From: Thalassovita taeanensis
Lineage (GTDB): Bacteria; Pseudomonadota; Alphaproteobacteria; Rhodobacterales; Rhodobacteraceae
DNA length: 64,000 bases
Direction: 5' to 3'
Assembly (NCBI RefSeq): GCF_900110775.1
Contig: NZ_FOEP01000001.1
Span: forward strand, 248,001-312,000
Position 1 is the first letter of the stretch; each line of letters begins with the position of its first letter. Of this stretch, positions 56,292-64,000 are shown piece by piece. The notes beneath the pieces are model-generated. The model made no database searches, was not told the origin of the DNA, and saw only the letters and a list, made by a program, of their open reading frames with translations. A program made the translations under genes and the position numbers.

Positions 56292-56330
56292 GGACAGGGC
56301 AGCCCCCCGCTGCCCTGTCCATCTTTTTTG
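56292..56330 (+). terminator. terminator between pstS and pstC
   Basis: GGACAGGGCAGC pairs with GCTGCCCTGTCC over CCCCC, followed by ATCTTTTTTG. Partial readthrough would set pstS expression above pstCAB. Confidence 0.92.
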
Positions 56331-56360
56331 ACAATTTTCCAAACATAAATCGGAGCGGAA

Positions 56361-57833
56361 ATGTCGGTTTTCTGGCTTGTCCTGATTGTTTTTGCCATCG
56401 CCGCAGTTGCTTATGTTCTAAGCCGTGCCCGCGCGATGAAATCCGCCGAAGGCGACAGTCGGAAATTACATTCGCTGCCGCATTTCTATGCCGCCAACGG
56501 TGCGCTCAGCGCCGCAGTGCCCGCGCTTTTGGTTCTGGCCATCTGGTTGCTGGCGCAGCCCAGCGTGATCAACTCTTCCGTCGCGCGCGTTATTCCCGAC
56601 CATGTGCTGGAACAAAGCGGATCGCTGGATCTGGTGATGTCGGATGTCCGCCGCGTCGCTGATGGTCTGGACGAGGCCGTGCGCCAAGGCGCCATGACCA
56701 ACGCCGAGGCCGACGACGTGCGCGCCGGGCTGACCGACGTGCGTCGCCGCCTGGGCGATGTCGGCGTGGCCCTCGGCTCCGATGTCCGCCCCGAGGTGCT
56801 CTATGCCGCCCAACGCTACCGGGCGCTCAATTCCACCGGCGCGCTGCTGCGTAACATCGTGGTGATCCTGATCGCTCTGGTCGGCTTTGTCTTGTCGTAC
56901 AGCCGGACCCACAAGGATTTCCGCGCCCGTAACGTTGTCGAAAAAGGCATCAAGGTGCTGCTGATGGCCGCCGCCTCGCTGGCGATCCTCACCACGGTCG
57001 GCATCGTCCTGTCGATGCTGTTCGAAACCGTGAACTTCTTCAAACTGCACAACTGGCGTGACTTCTTCTTCGGCACCACATGGGCGCCCAACTTTCGCGG
57101 CGATAGCGAACTGTCGATCCTGCCGCTGCTCTGGGGCACGCTCTATATCTCGATCATCGCGCTTCTGGTTGCCGTGCCGATCGGGCTGTTTGCCGCGATC
57201 TACCTGTCGGAATATGCCGGCCCCAAAGTCCGCGCCTTCGCCAAACCGCTGCTCGAGATCCTCGCAGGTATCCCGACCATCGTTTACGGCCTGTTTGCCC
57301 TGCTGACCGTCGGCCCGTTGCTGCTGAACATCTTCGGCGCCGAAGGCCTGCTGGGTGTTGGCTGGATGGGCGGTGCCACCTCGGTGCTGACCGCTGGCAT
57401 CGTGATGGGCATCATGCTGATCCCCTTCGTGTCCTCGCTGTCCGATGACATCATCAACTCGGTGCCGCAATCCATGCGCGACGGTTCGCTTGGCCTTGGC
57501 GCCACCAAGTCCGAAACCATCCGTCAGGTGGTGATCCCCGCCGCCCTTCCGGGCATCGTGGGGGCCATCCTGCTCGCCGCCAGCCGCGCGATTGGCGAAA
57601 CCATGATTGTTGTGATGGGGGCAGGGGCGATTGCCAAATTCTCGCTCAACCCGCTTGAAACCATGACTACGATCACCACCCGCATCGTCAGCCAGCTCAC
57701 CGGCGACGGCGACTTTTCCAGCCCTGAAACGCTGGTCGCCTTCGCCCTTGGCCTGACGCTCTTTGTCCTGACGCTGGGGCTGAATGTCCTCGCCCTCTAT
57801 ATCGTGCGCAAATACCGGGAGCAGTACGAATGA
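56361..57833 (+). CDS. pstC: phosphate ABC permease PstC
   Basis: A 490-aa permease, longer than E. coli PstC because of an N-terminal region (about 1-200) with extra helices and a periplasmic stretch typical of alphaproteobacteria (DUF3708-type). The permease core follows with YLSEYAGPKVRAFAKPLLEI and the docking loop SLGLGATKSETIRQVVIPAA. Four-base overlap with pstA. Confidence 0.95.
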   Translation: MSVFWLVLIVFAIAAVAYVLSRARAMKSAEGDSRKLHSLPHFYAANGALSAAVPALLVLAIWLLAQPSVINSSVARVIPDHVLEQSGSLDLVMSDVRRVADGLDEAVRQGAMTNAEADDVRAGLTDVRRRLGDVGVALGSDVRPEVLYAAQRYRALNSTGALLRNIVVILIALVGFVLSYSRTHKDFRARNVVEKGIKVLLMAAASLAILTTVGIVLSMLFETVNFFKLHNWRDFFFGTTWAPNFRGDSELSILPLLWGTLYISIIALLVAVPIGLFAAIYLSEYAGPKVRAFAKPLLEILAGIPTIVYGLFALLTVGPLLLNIFGAEGLLGVGWMGGATSVLTAGIVMGIMLIPFVSSLSDDIINSVPQSMRDGSLGLGATKSETIRQVVIPAALPGIVGAILLAASRAIGETMIVVMGAGAIAKFSLNPLETMTTITTRIVSQLTGDGDFSSPETLVAFALGLTLFVLTLGLNVLALYIVRKYREQYE

Positions 57834-59164
57834 CCGACGCTTCGATCCCCAAGGCCAGCACCCTGCTGCGCCCCGACGCCCGCACCAAGAAACGCAACGC
57901 CTCCGAGGCCCGCTTTCGCTTCTATGGCATGGTGGCCATCGGCATCGGCCTTACCATGCTGCTGGTGCTGATGTTCACAATCCTCACCAAAGGTGTGGGC
58001 GCATTCCAGCAGACCTTCATTACCCTTCAGGTCGAATTGTTGGAAAACAAGCTCGACAAAACCGGGGCCCGCGACCTCGAACTGATCAAAAAGGTCTCGA
58101 CCTTCGGCTATGCGCCGCTGATCGCCGGCGGGTTCAACAAGGTTGTTGCCGATACTGGCATTCAAACCACGCTGAAACCCAAGGATCAGTCCGGCATCCT
58201 GTCCAAAAGCGCCCCCGCGCAGCTGCGCGACTATGTGCTGAACGACCCCGATCAGATCGGCAAGACCATCGAGTTTGAATTTCTCGCCAACAGCCGCGTC
58301 GATGGCTATCTCAAAGGTCGCGTGACCCGTGAAAGCATCGCCAACGACAAAAACATCTCGGTCGAGCAGCTGGATTTTGTCGATCAGCTGAAACAGGCGG
58401 GCGTGCTGAAAAAGCGCTTCAACATGGACTTCATCCTTGGCGCCGACGCCTCGGACCAACGCCCCGAGGCCGCAGGCATGGGCGTCGCCATGGCCGGTTC
58501 GTTCTTCATGATGCTGGTGGTGCTGGCGCTGGCGCTGCCCATCGGTGTCGCCGCCTCGATCTATCTCGAAGAATTCGCCGCCAAGAACTGGATCACCGAT
58601 ATCATCGAGGTGAACATTTCCAACCTTGCCGCCGTGCCCTCGATCGTCTTCGGTATCCTTGGCCTTGCGGTGTTCATCAACTACATGCACCTGCCGCAGT
58701 CCGCGCCGCTTGTCGGGGGTCTGGTGCTGACGCTGATGACCCTGCCGACCATCATCATCTCGACCCGTGCCTCGCTCAAGGCGGTCCCGCCGTCGATCCG
58801 TGATGCGGCACTGGGGCTCGGGGCCTCGAAAATGCAGTCGGTGTTCCACCATGTGCTGCCTCTGGCCGCGCCCGGTATCCTGACCGGCACCATCATCGGT
58901 CTGGCACAGGCGCTTGGCGAAACCGCGCCGCTGTTGCTGATCGGCATGATCGGTTTCATCGCCTCGAACGCGCCCGGTGGTATCTCCGAGGGGCTGTTGT
59001 CGCCCAACTCGGCCATGCCTGCCCAGATCTATGAATGGGCCAAGCGCGCCGACCCTGCATTCTATGAACGCGCCTGGGGTGGTATCATCATCCTGCTCGT
59101 ATTCCTCGTAACCATGAACACGATCGCGGTCATCCTGCGCCGCCGGTTCGAACGCCGTTGGTAG
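57830..59164 (+). CDS. pstA: phosphate ABC permease PstA
   Basis: A 444-aa permease with an N-terminal DUF3333-type domain (about 20-220) before the core. Core features are [20 protein letters not shown] and the docking loop [20 protein letters not shown]. Partner of PstC in the membrane channel. Coupled to pstC. Confidence 0.95.
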   Translation: MTDASIPKASTLLRPDARTKKRNASEARFRFYGMVAIGIGLTMLLVLMFTILTKGVGAFQQTFITLQVELLENKLDKTGARDLELIKKVSTFGYAPLIAGGFNKVVADTGIQTTLKPKDQSGILSKSAPAQLRDYVLNDPDQIGKTIEFEFLANSRVDGYLKGRVTRESIANDKNISVEQLDFVDQLKQAGVLKKRFNMDFILGADASDQRPEAAGMGVAMAGSFFMMLVVLALALPIGVAASIYLEEFAAKNWITDIIEVNISNLAAVPSIVFGILGLAVFINYMHLPQSAPLVGGLVLTLMTLPTIIISTRASLKAVPPSIRDAALGLGASKMQSVFHHVLPLAAPGILTGTIIGLAQALGETAPLLLIGMIGFIASNAPGGISEGLLSPNSAMPAQIYEWAKRADPAFYERAWGGIIILLVFLVTMNTIAVILRRRFERRW

Positions 59165-59178
59165 AAGGTAAACACACC

Positions 59179-59976
59179 ATGTATGACGCGCCCAGTTTGG
59201 AGAACACCTTGGACCAGAAAGCAATCAAGATCGCCGCGACCGATGTTCAGGTCTATTACGGTGACACCCACGCCATCAAAGATGTGTCCGTTCAGATTCA
59301 GGACAATACTGTCACCGCGTTCATCGGCCCGTCGGGATGTGGTAAATCCACCTTCCTGCGCTGTCTGAACCGGATGAACGATACGATCGATATCTGCCGC
59401 GTCGAAGGCAAGATCCTGCTCGACAACGAAGACATCTATGACCCCAAGGTCGACCCGGTGCAGCTGCGTGCCAAGGTCGGGATGGTGTTTCAGAAACCCA
59501 ACCCGTTCCCCAAGTCGATCTACGACAACATCGCCTATGGCCCGAAGATCCACGGCCTGGCCCGCACCAAGGCGGAACTGGACGAGATCGTGGAGAAATC
59601 CCTGCGTCGCGGCGCCATCTGGGACGAGGTCAAAGACCGTCTGCAATCGCCCGGCACCGGCCTGTCCGGCGGCCAGCAGCAGCGCCTGTGCATCGCCCGC
59701 GCCATCGCCACCGAACCCGAAGTGCTGCTGATGGATGAACCCTGCTCGGCGCTCGATCCCATCGCGACTGCTCAGGTCGAAGAGCTGATCGACGAACTGC
59801 GCGCGAATTTCTCGGTCGTGATCGTCACTCACTCGATGCAGCAGGCCGCCCGTGTCAGCCAGAAAACCGCCTTCTTCCACCTCGGCAATCTGGTGGAATA
59901 CGGCGACACCAGCCAGATTTTCACCACGCCGGTGGACCCGCGCACCGAAAGCTACATCACCGGCCGGATCGGCTAA
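59179..59976 (+). CDS. pstB: phosphate ABC ATPase PstB
   Basis: A 265-aa ATPase: Walker [10 protein letters not shown] (50-58), signature [14 protein letters not shown], Walker [19 protein letters not shown] 59179 has AGAAGG upstream. phoU follows after 12 bases. Confidence 0.97.
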   Translation: MYDAPSLENTLDQKAIKIAATDVQVYYGDTHAIKDVSVQIQDNTVTAFIGPSGCGKSTFLRCLNRMNDTIDICRVEGKILLDNEDIYDPKVDPVQLRAKVGMVFQKPNPFPKSIYDNIAYGPKIHGLARTKAELDEIVEKSLRRGAIWDEVKDRLQSPGTGLSGGQQQRLCIARAIATEPEVLLMDEPCSALDPIATAQVEELIDELRANFSVVIVTHSMQQAARVSQKTAFFHLGNLVEYGDTSQIFTTPVDPRTESYITGRIG

Positions 59977-59988
59977 GGAGACATTCCC

Positions 59989-60705
59989 ATGTCAGACAAA
60001 CACATCGCATCGGTCTTTGACCGCGATCTCGAAACCATCCAGGCCCAGATCATGAAAATGGGCGGGCTGGTCGAAGAGTCCATCCTCAAAGCCGCCCAAT
60101 CGCTGGAAGAGCGCGACGAAGAGCTGGCCGAAAGCGTCCGCTCCGCCGACATCGCCATTGACGAGCTCGAGGACCTGATCAACGAAAACACCGCCCGGCT
60201 GATTGCCCTGCGTGCGCCCGCCGCCGTGGACCTGCGTGTCATCCTGACGGTGATGAAAATCGCCTCCAACCTCGAACGCATCGGCGACTACGCGAAAAAC
60301 ATGGCCAAACGCACCGGTGTTCTGGTGCAGATGACGCCGATCAACGGCTCGTACTCTGCCCTGCGCCGGATGGCCCGCGAAGTGCAGCTGATGCTCAAGG
60401 ACGCGCTTGACGCCTATATTCAGCGCGACGCCGAACTGGCGATGGACGTGATCCACCGCGATCAGGACGTCGATCAGATGTACAACGCCCTGTTCCGCGA
60501 ATTCCTGACCTTCATGATGGAAGACCCGCGCAGCATCACCGCCTGCATGCACCTGCATTTCATCGCCAAGAACACCGAGCGCATGGGCGACCACGTCACC
60601 TCGATCGCAGAGCAGGTGGTTTATCTGGTGACCGGCAAAATGCCCGAGGACAACCGCCCCAAAGGCGATCAGACCTCGGTCGACGTAGCCCTCGGAAAGG
60701 TCTGA
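59989..60705 (+). CDS. phoU: phosphate signalling protein PhoU
   Basis: A 238-aa protein of two PhoU three-helix bundles, with metal-binding E/D-rich motifs (SNLERIGDYAKNMAKR; KNTERMGDHVTSIAEQ). Links PstB to PhoR and limits phosphate uptake. AAGGAG precedes the ATG. Confidence 0.96.
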   Translation: MSDKHIASVFDRDLETIQAQIMKMGGLVEESILKAAQSLEERDEELAESVRSADIAIDELEDLINENTARLIALRAPAAVDLRVILTVMKIASNLERIGDYAKNMAKRTGVLVQMTPINGSYSALRRMAREVQLMLKDALDAYIQRDAELAMDVIHRDQDVDQMYNALFREFLTFMMEDPRSITACMHLHFIAKNTERMGDHVTSIAEQVVYLVTGKMPEDNRPKGDQTSVDVALGKV

Positions 60706-60709
60706 CCAA

Positions 60710-61399
60710 ATGTCCACCACTCAGCCGACCGTGCTTGTGGTCGAGGATGAGCCAGCACAGCGCGAAGTGCTGGCCTACAACCTCGAAGCCGAAGGGTTCC
60801 GCGTCGCCCGCGCTGAAAATGGCGAAGAGGCGCTGATTCTGGTGGATGAAGAACAGCCGGACATCATCGTTCTCGATTGGATGCTGCCGAATGTTTCGGG
60901 GATCGAAGTGTGCCGCCGCCTGAAAACCCGGTCGGAAACCCGCAACGTGCCAATCATCATGCTGTCCGCCCGGTCCGAGGAAGTGGACCGCGTGCGCGGG
61001 CTGGAAACCGGGGCCGACGATTATGTCGTCAAACCCTATTCTCTGGTCGAACTGATGGCCCGTGTGCGCGCCCAGTTGCGCCGCACCCGGCCGGCAACCG
61101 TGGGCGAGCGGCTGGAATACGAAGATATCGTGCTTGATGCCGAAACCCACCGGGTCACACGCTCGGACCTGCCGCTGAAGCTCGGGCCGACCGAATTTCG
61201 CCTGCTGTCCACCTTCATGGAAAAACCCGGCCGCGTCTGGTCGCGTGAACAGCTGCTCGACCGGGTCTGGGGGCGCGACATCTATGTCGATACCCGCACC
61301 GTCGACGTGCATATCGGCCGCTTGCGCAAGGCGCTGACCCTGCATGGTGGCGATGACCCGCTGCGCACGGTGCGCGGCGCGGGGTATGCTCTGGGCTAG
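60710..61399 (+). CDS. phoB: phosphate response regulator PhoB
   Basis: A 229-aa OmpR/PhoB-class activator. The receiver domain has D56 in LDWMLPN, and the C-terminal winged helix shows KLGPTEFRLLSTFMEKPGRV and TVDVHIGRLRKAL. It is separated from phoR by the whole pst operon, as usual in this order. Confidence 0.96.
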   Translation: MSTTQPTVLVVEDEPAQREVLAYNLEAEGFRVARAENGEEALILVDEEQPDIIVLDWMLPNVSGIEVCRRLKTRSETRNVPIIMLSARSEEVDRVRGLETGADDYVVKPYSLVELMARVRAQLRRTRPATVGERLEYEDIVLDAETHRVTRSDLPLKLGPTEFRLLSTFMEKPGRVWSREQLLDRVWGRDIYVDTRTVDVHIGRLRKALTLHGGDDPLRTVRGAGYALG

Positions 61400-61417
61400 G
61401 CGATGTCTGCGCAGCCG

Positions 61418-61445
61418 GTGCACGGGGGGTGCACAGGTTGTGCAC
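61418..61445. repeat. 11-base-period array of GTGCAC (three copies)
   Basis: GTGCAC begins at 61418, 61429 and 61440, exactly 11 bases apart, between convergent phoB and the LysR gene. The word is close to the GTGCAT of the 13971 array. Confidence 0.7.
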
Positions 61446-61501
61446 GCAAATCACACGTCGGCTTTTTGCGACGTCCATTCCAAATGCTCATTCATTTCTC
61501 G

Positions 61502-62410
61502 TTAACGGGGCAGGGCGTCTTCATCCTCGGCCTGCGTCGCCAGCCAATCGCGGAACACCTGCAACGAGGCATTGCGCGCCTTCTCCAACGGCCAGACCAG
61601 ATAATACGACCCCAGCGACCGCGTCGGCCCGCCATAGGCCACAACCAACCGCCCGGTCGCCAGATCCTGTTCAACCAGATAATCCGGCAACAAGGCCACG
61701 CCCAAGCCATGAATTGCGGCTTGGGTGATCGTTGAAAACTGATCGTACAGCGTGCCTTGCAGCCCCTGCGCATCGACCCCGTATGTGGCAAACCACTGCG
61801 CCCAGGCATAGGGGCGGGTCTCAATATGCAACAACTGCAACGCCAACAGATCGCGCGGGTGCGCGATCGTGGTTCGCTCCAGAACCTGCGGCGCACAGAC
61901 CGGCACGACATGTTCCGGCTTCAGCCGCAAATTCCCGGTGCCCGGCCACTCCGCATGTCCGAAATGTATCGCAGCATCAAATGGTTGCGTGCCAAAGTTG
62001 AAGGGCGACAGGCGGGTCGCCATGTTGATTGTGATCTCTGGATGGCGCTTGGCGAAATCGGCCAGACGTGGCACCAGCCAACGCATCCCAAACGTGGGCA
62101 GGATCGCCAAATTCAGGCTGCCGCCCTCTGGATTGACCTGCACCTTCAGCGAGGCCTGCGTGATCTGCTGTAACGCCTCTCTGACTGACGCCGCATAATC
62201 CGCGGCCGCCTCGGTCAGGCGCATCACCTTGCGGTCGCGGATGATCAGCGACACGCCAAGCTGCGCCTCCAGCGTCTGCAACTGTCGGCTGACCGCGCTT
62301 TGGGTCAGGTTTAGCTCGTCCGCAACCGCTGTGGCACTGCCCAGCCGGTCCAGCGATTCCAGCGCCCGAAGCGAGGCGATTGAGGGCAAAAATCGGCGCG
62401 GCGTTTGCAT
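61502..62410 (-). CDS. LysR-family regulator, probably of glutaryl-CoA dehydrogenase
   Basis: A 302-aa LysR protein of the GcvA-like group: helix-turn-helix at about 15-60 (LRALESLDRLGSATAVADEL, NLTQSAVSRQLQTLE) and a periplasmic-binding-type effector domain. Divergent from gcdH with a 137-base shared region containing GAATATTC (62439-62446). The position suggests it controls gcdH, as GcdR does elsewhere. Confidence 0.88.
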   Translation of the reverse strand: MQTPRRFLPSIASLRALESLDRLGSATAVADELNLTQSAVSRQLQTLEAQLGVSLIIRDRKVMRLTEAAADYAASVREALQQITQASLKVQVNPEGGSLNLAILPTFGMRWLVPRLADFAKRHPEITINMATRLSPFNFGTQPFDAAIHFGHAEWPGTGNLRLKPEHVVPVCAPQVLERTTIAHPRDLLALQLLHIETRPYAWAQWFATYGVDAQGLQGTLYDQFSTITQAAIHGLGVALLPDYLVEQDLATGRLVVAYGGPTRSLGSYYLVWPLEKARNASLQVFRDWLATQAEDEDALPR

Positions 62411-62547
62411 CTATGCGGTATCCTCATAAGATGATGCGGAATATTCGCTATTTTTATCGCAATTCCAACGCTAACCTCTGGTGAATCGACCGAAAAACTC
62501 ATGCATCGGATATTAACCCATCCGTGCCAGCCCCACGGAGCCGAAAA

Positions 62548-63768
62548 ATGACTGACAAGCCCACCGTCCGCGCCAAAGATGCCCCCGACCTGAGCGCGTT
62601 TGACTGGACCGATCCGTTCCGGCTTGACGATCAGCTGACCGAAGACGAACGGATGATCCGTGACAGCGCCCACGCATACTGTCAGGAAAAGCTGCAACCG
62701 CGCGTTTTGAAAGCATTTTCCGAAGAATACACCGATCCCGAGATTTTCCGCGAAATGGGTGAAATGGGGCTTTTGGGCGCAACCACGCCCGAGCAATACG
62801 GCGGTATCGGCGCCGGGTATGTCAGCTATGGCCTCGTTGCGCGCGAGGTCGAGCGCGTCGACAGCGGCTATCGCTCGATGATGTCGGTGCAGTCCAGTCT
62901 GGTGATGTATCCGATCTACGCCTATGGCTCCGAGGAACAACGAAATAAATATTTGCCGAAACTGGCTTCGGGTGAATGGATTGGCTGTTTCGGTTTGACC
63001 GAACCCGATGCCGGTTCCGACCCCGCAGGCATGAAGACCCGCGCGGTAAAAACCGATAGCGGCTATGTCCTTAACGGCGCGAAGATGTGGATTTCCAATT
63101 CGCCGATCGCAGATGTTTTTGTGGTCTGGGCCAAGTCCGACGCGCACGGCGGCAAGATCCGCGGTTTCGTGTTGGAAAAAGGCATGAAGGGCCTCAGCGC
63201 TCCGAAAATACTCAACAAAATGTCATTGCGCGCGTCAATCACCGGCGAAATCGTAATGGACAACGTAGAAGTCCCCGAAGCCGCCCTCCTGCCGTATGTG
63301 GAGGGCCTGAAAGGGCCGTTTGGCTGTCTGAACCGGGCGCGCTATGGTATCAGTTGGGGCGCTTTGGGCGCGGCGGAATTCTGTTGGCATGCGTCGCGGC
63401 AGTACGGCCTGGATCGTCATCAGTTCAAGCGCCCGCTGGCGCAGACACAACTGTATCAGAAAAAACTCGCGGATATGCAGACCGAAATTGCGCTCGGGCT
63501 TCAGGCAAGCCTGCAAGTGGGGCGGTTGATGGACAAGGCACAGGCGGCCCCCGAGATGATCAGCATCGTAAAACGCAATAACTGTGGCAAAGCATTGGAG
63601 ATCGCCCGCATGTCGCGCGACATGCACGGCGGCAACGGGATCAGTTTGGAATTTGGCGTAATCCGGCACATGGTAAACCTTGAAACAGTGAACACCTATG
63701 AGGGCGCGCATGATGTGCACGCGCTGATCCTTGGTCGGGCGCAAACAGGTTTGCAGGCGTTCTTTTGA
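62548..63768 (+). CDS. gcdH: glutaryl-CoA dehydrogenase
   Basis: FAD enzyme that oxidises and decarboxylates glutaryl-CoA to crotonyl-CoA in lysine, tryptophan and glutarate degradation. The 406-aa product has the acyl-CoA-dehydrogenase motif [20 protein letters not shown] and the catalytic base E385 in [19 protein letters not shown], as in human GCDH. ATG 62548 follows a GGAG site. Confidence 0.93.
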   Translation: MTDKPTVRAKDAPDLSAFDWTDPFRLDDQLTEDERMIRDSAHAYCQEKLQPRVLKAFSEEYTDPEIFREMGEMGLLGATTPEQYGGIGAGYVSYGLVAREVERVDSGYRSMMSVQSSLVMYPIYAYGSEEQRNKYLPKLASGEWIGCFGLTEPDAGSDPAGMKTRAVKTDSGYVLNGAKMWISNSPIADVFVVWAKSDAHGGKIRGFVLEKGMKGLSAPKILNKMSLRASITGEIVMDNVEVPEAALLPYVEGLKGPFGCLNRARYGISWGALGAAEFCWHASRQYGLDRHQFKRPLAQTQLYQKKLADMQTEIALGLQASLQVGRLMDKAQAAPEMISIVKRNNCGKALEIARMSRDMHGGNGISLEFGVIRHMVNLETVNTYEGAHDVHALILGRAQTGLQAFF

Positions 63769-63808
63769 TCGCACTGCGTCAATGACGATGAAATACAGTA
63801 GGTGAGCC

Positions 63809-64000
63809 GTGGACCGATCTGAAATTGTTCACACAAATTTCCTCAGGCGCGTGAAAACCGGCGACCTTCCCAAGGTTGTCGGCCCCGCGCTTGAGGGGAG
63901 CGGGCTGAGCAAGGCGCAGCTTCTGGCGTTGTTCGAGGCGCAAGTCGCCAGCCGTCAGTTGGACCGCGTTGCGCGCAAGCTTCAGGCGCGCGGGCAGGGG
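63809..64000 (+). CDS. N-terminal fragment, possibly 2-oxoacid dehydrogenase E1
   Basis: Sixty-four codons run to the right edge from GTG 63809 (AGGTGAG upstream): DRSEIVHTNFLRRVKTGDLP, then ALFEAQVASRQLDRVARKLQ-ARGQG. The spacing of a charged helix followed by R-G-Q-G resembles the start of thiamine-dependent branched-chain 2-oxoacid dehydrogenase E1 proteins, where FYTIGSxGHE would come next. That part is outside the window, so this is a guess from pattern. Confidence 0.45.
   Translation, partial: MDRSEIVHTNFLRRVKTGDLPKVVGPALEGSGLSKAQLLALFEAQVASRQLDRVARKLQARGQG

Overview
The window is a chromosomal segment of an alphaproteobacterium of the order Rhodobacterales, most likely a marine Roseobacter-group bacterium. 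The evidence is consistently high G+C coding sequence and several family-typical arrangements: a suf cluster headed by a one-cysteine IscR, pstSCAB-phoU-phoB behind a PhoR gene, a class II DAHP synthase, divergent lptF/pepA, and an IalB-family protein. Coding density is high. I see no insertion sequence, prophage, CRISPR array or integrase.

Layout. 1-9.7 kb is housekeeping: lptF (partial), pepA, holC, a SYLF lipoprotein, hemB, a small membrane protein overlapping mfd, and a three-gene minus-strand operon (alpha/beta hydrolase, 75-aa protein, HD phosphohydrolase). 9.8-19.0 kb is the iron-sulfur assembly cluster: iscR, an IscS-like desulfurase, sufB, an FkbM methyltransferase, ybjQ, sufC, sufD, two Yip1-type membrane proteins and sufS. 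It stops at a tRNA-Arg(CCG). 19.1-24.5 kb is an accessory block: MYG1, a small helical protein, ada plus a PEP-mutase-like gene, and a NIPSNAP/ABM monooxygenase pair divergent from an ArsR regulator. 24.6-31.5 kb holds a TetR-controlled RND efflux operon with two different adaptors and a patatin lipase. 31.5-39.1 kb is mainly envelope genes: an LLM oxidoreductase, a glutamine amidotransferase, a YcbK/YcbB cell-wall pair, an lpxD-acp-ketosynthase operon and ialB. 39.1-39.6 kb is a 453-base gap with two candidate minus-strand small RNAs. 39.6-46.6 kb carries a HerA-like ATPase and a complete branched-chain amino-acid (liv) ABC operon. 46.8-50.8 kb has an HxlR regulator divergent from a nitroreductase broken by one in-frame stop, then glxA and aroG (class II). 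50.9-61.4 kb has a PAS protein, yicC-gmk, a gamma carbonic anhydrase and the complete Pho module. The right end has a LysR regulator divergent from glutaryl-CoA dehydrogenase and the start of a probable 2-oxoacid dehydrogenase.

How it works together. Iron and redox state probably control the suf operon through IscR and an Irr-type palindrome upstream. Phosphate controls pst-pho through a Pho box ahead of pstS. In both transport operons a strong terminator follows the binding-protein gene (pstS, livK), which would give excess binding protein over membrane components.

Most unusual signals: (1) three intergenic arrays in which a 5-6 base word recurs with exact 11-base spacing (13971-14008, 48231-48269, 61418-61445); (2) two tandem minus-strand hairpin-plus-U-tract units at 39.31-39.51 kb; (3) two membrane proteins translationally coupled inside the suf operon; (4) a three-copy dispersed intergenic repeat; (5) the nitroreductase with a premature amber codon.
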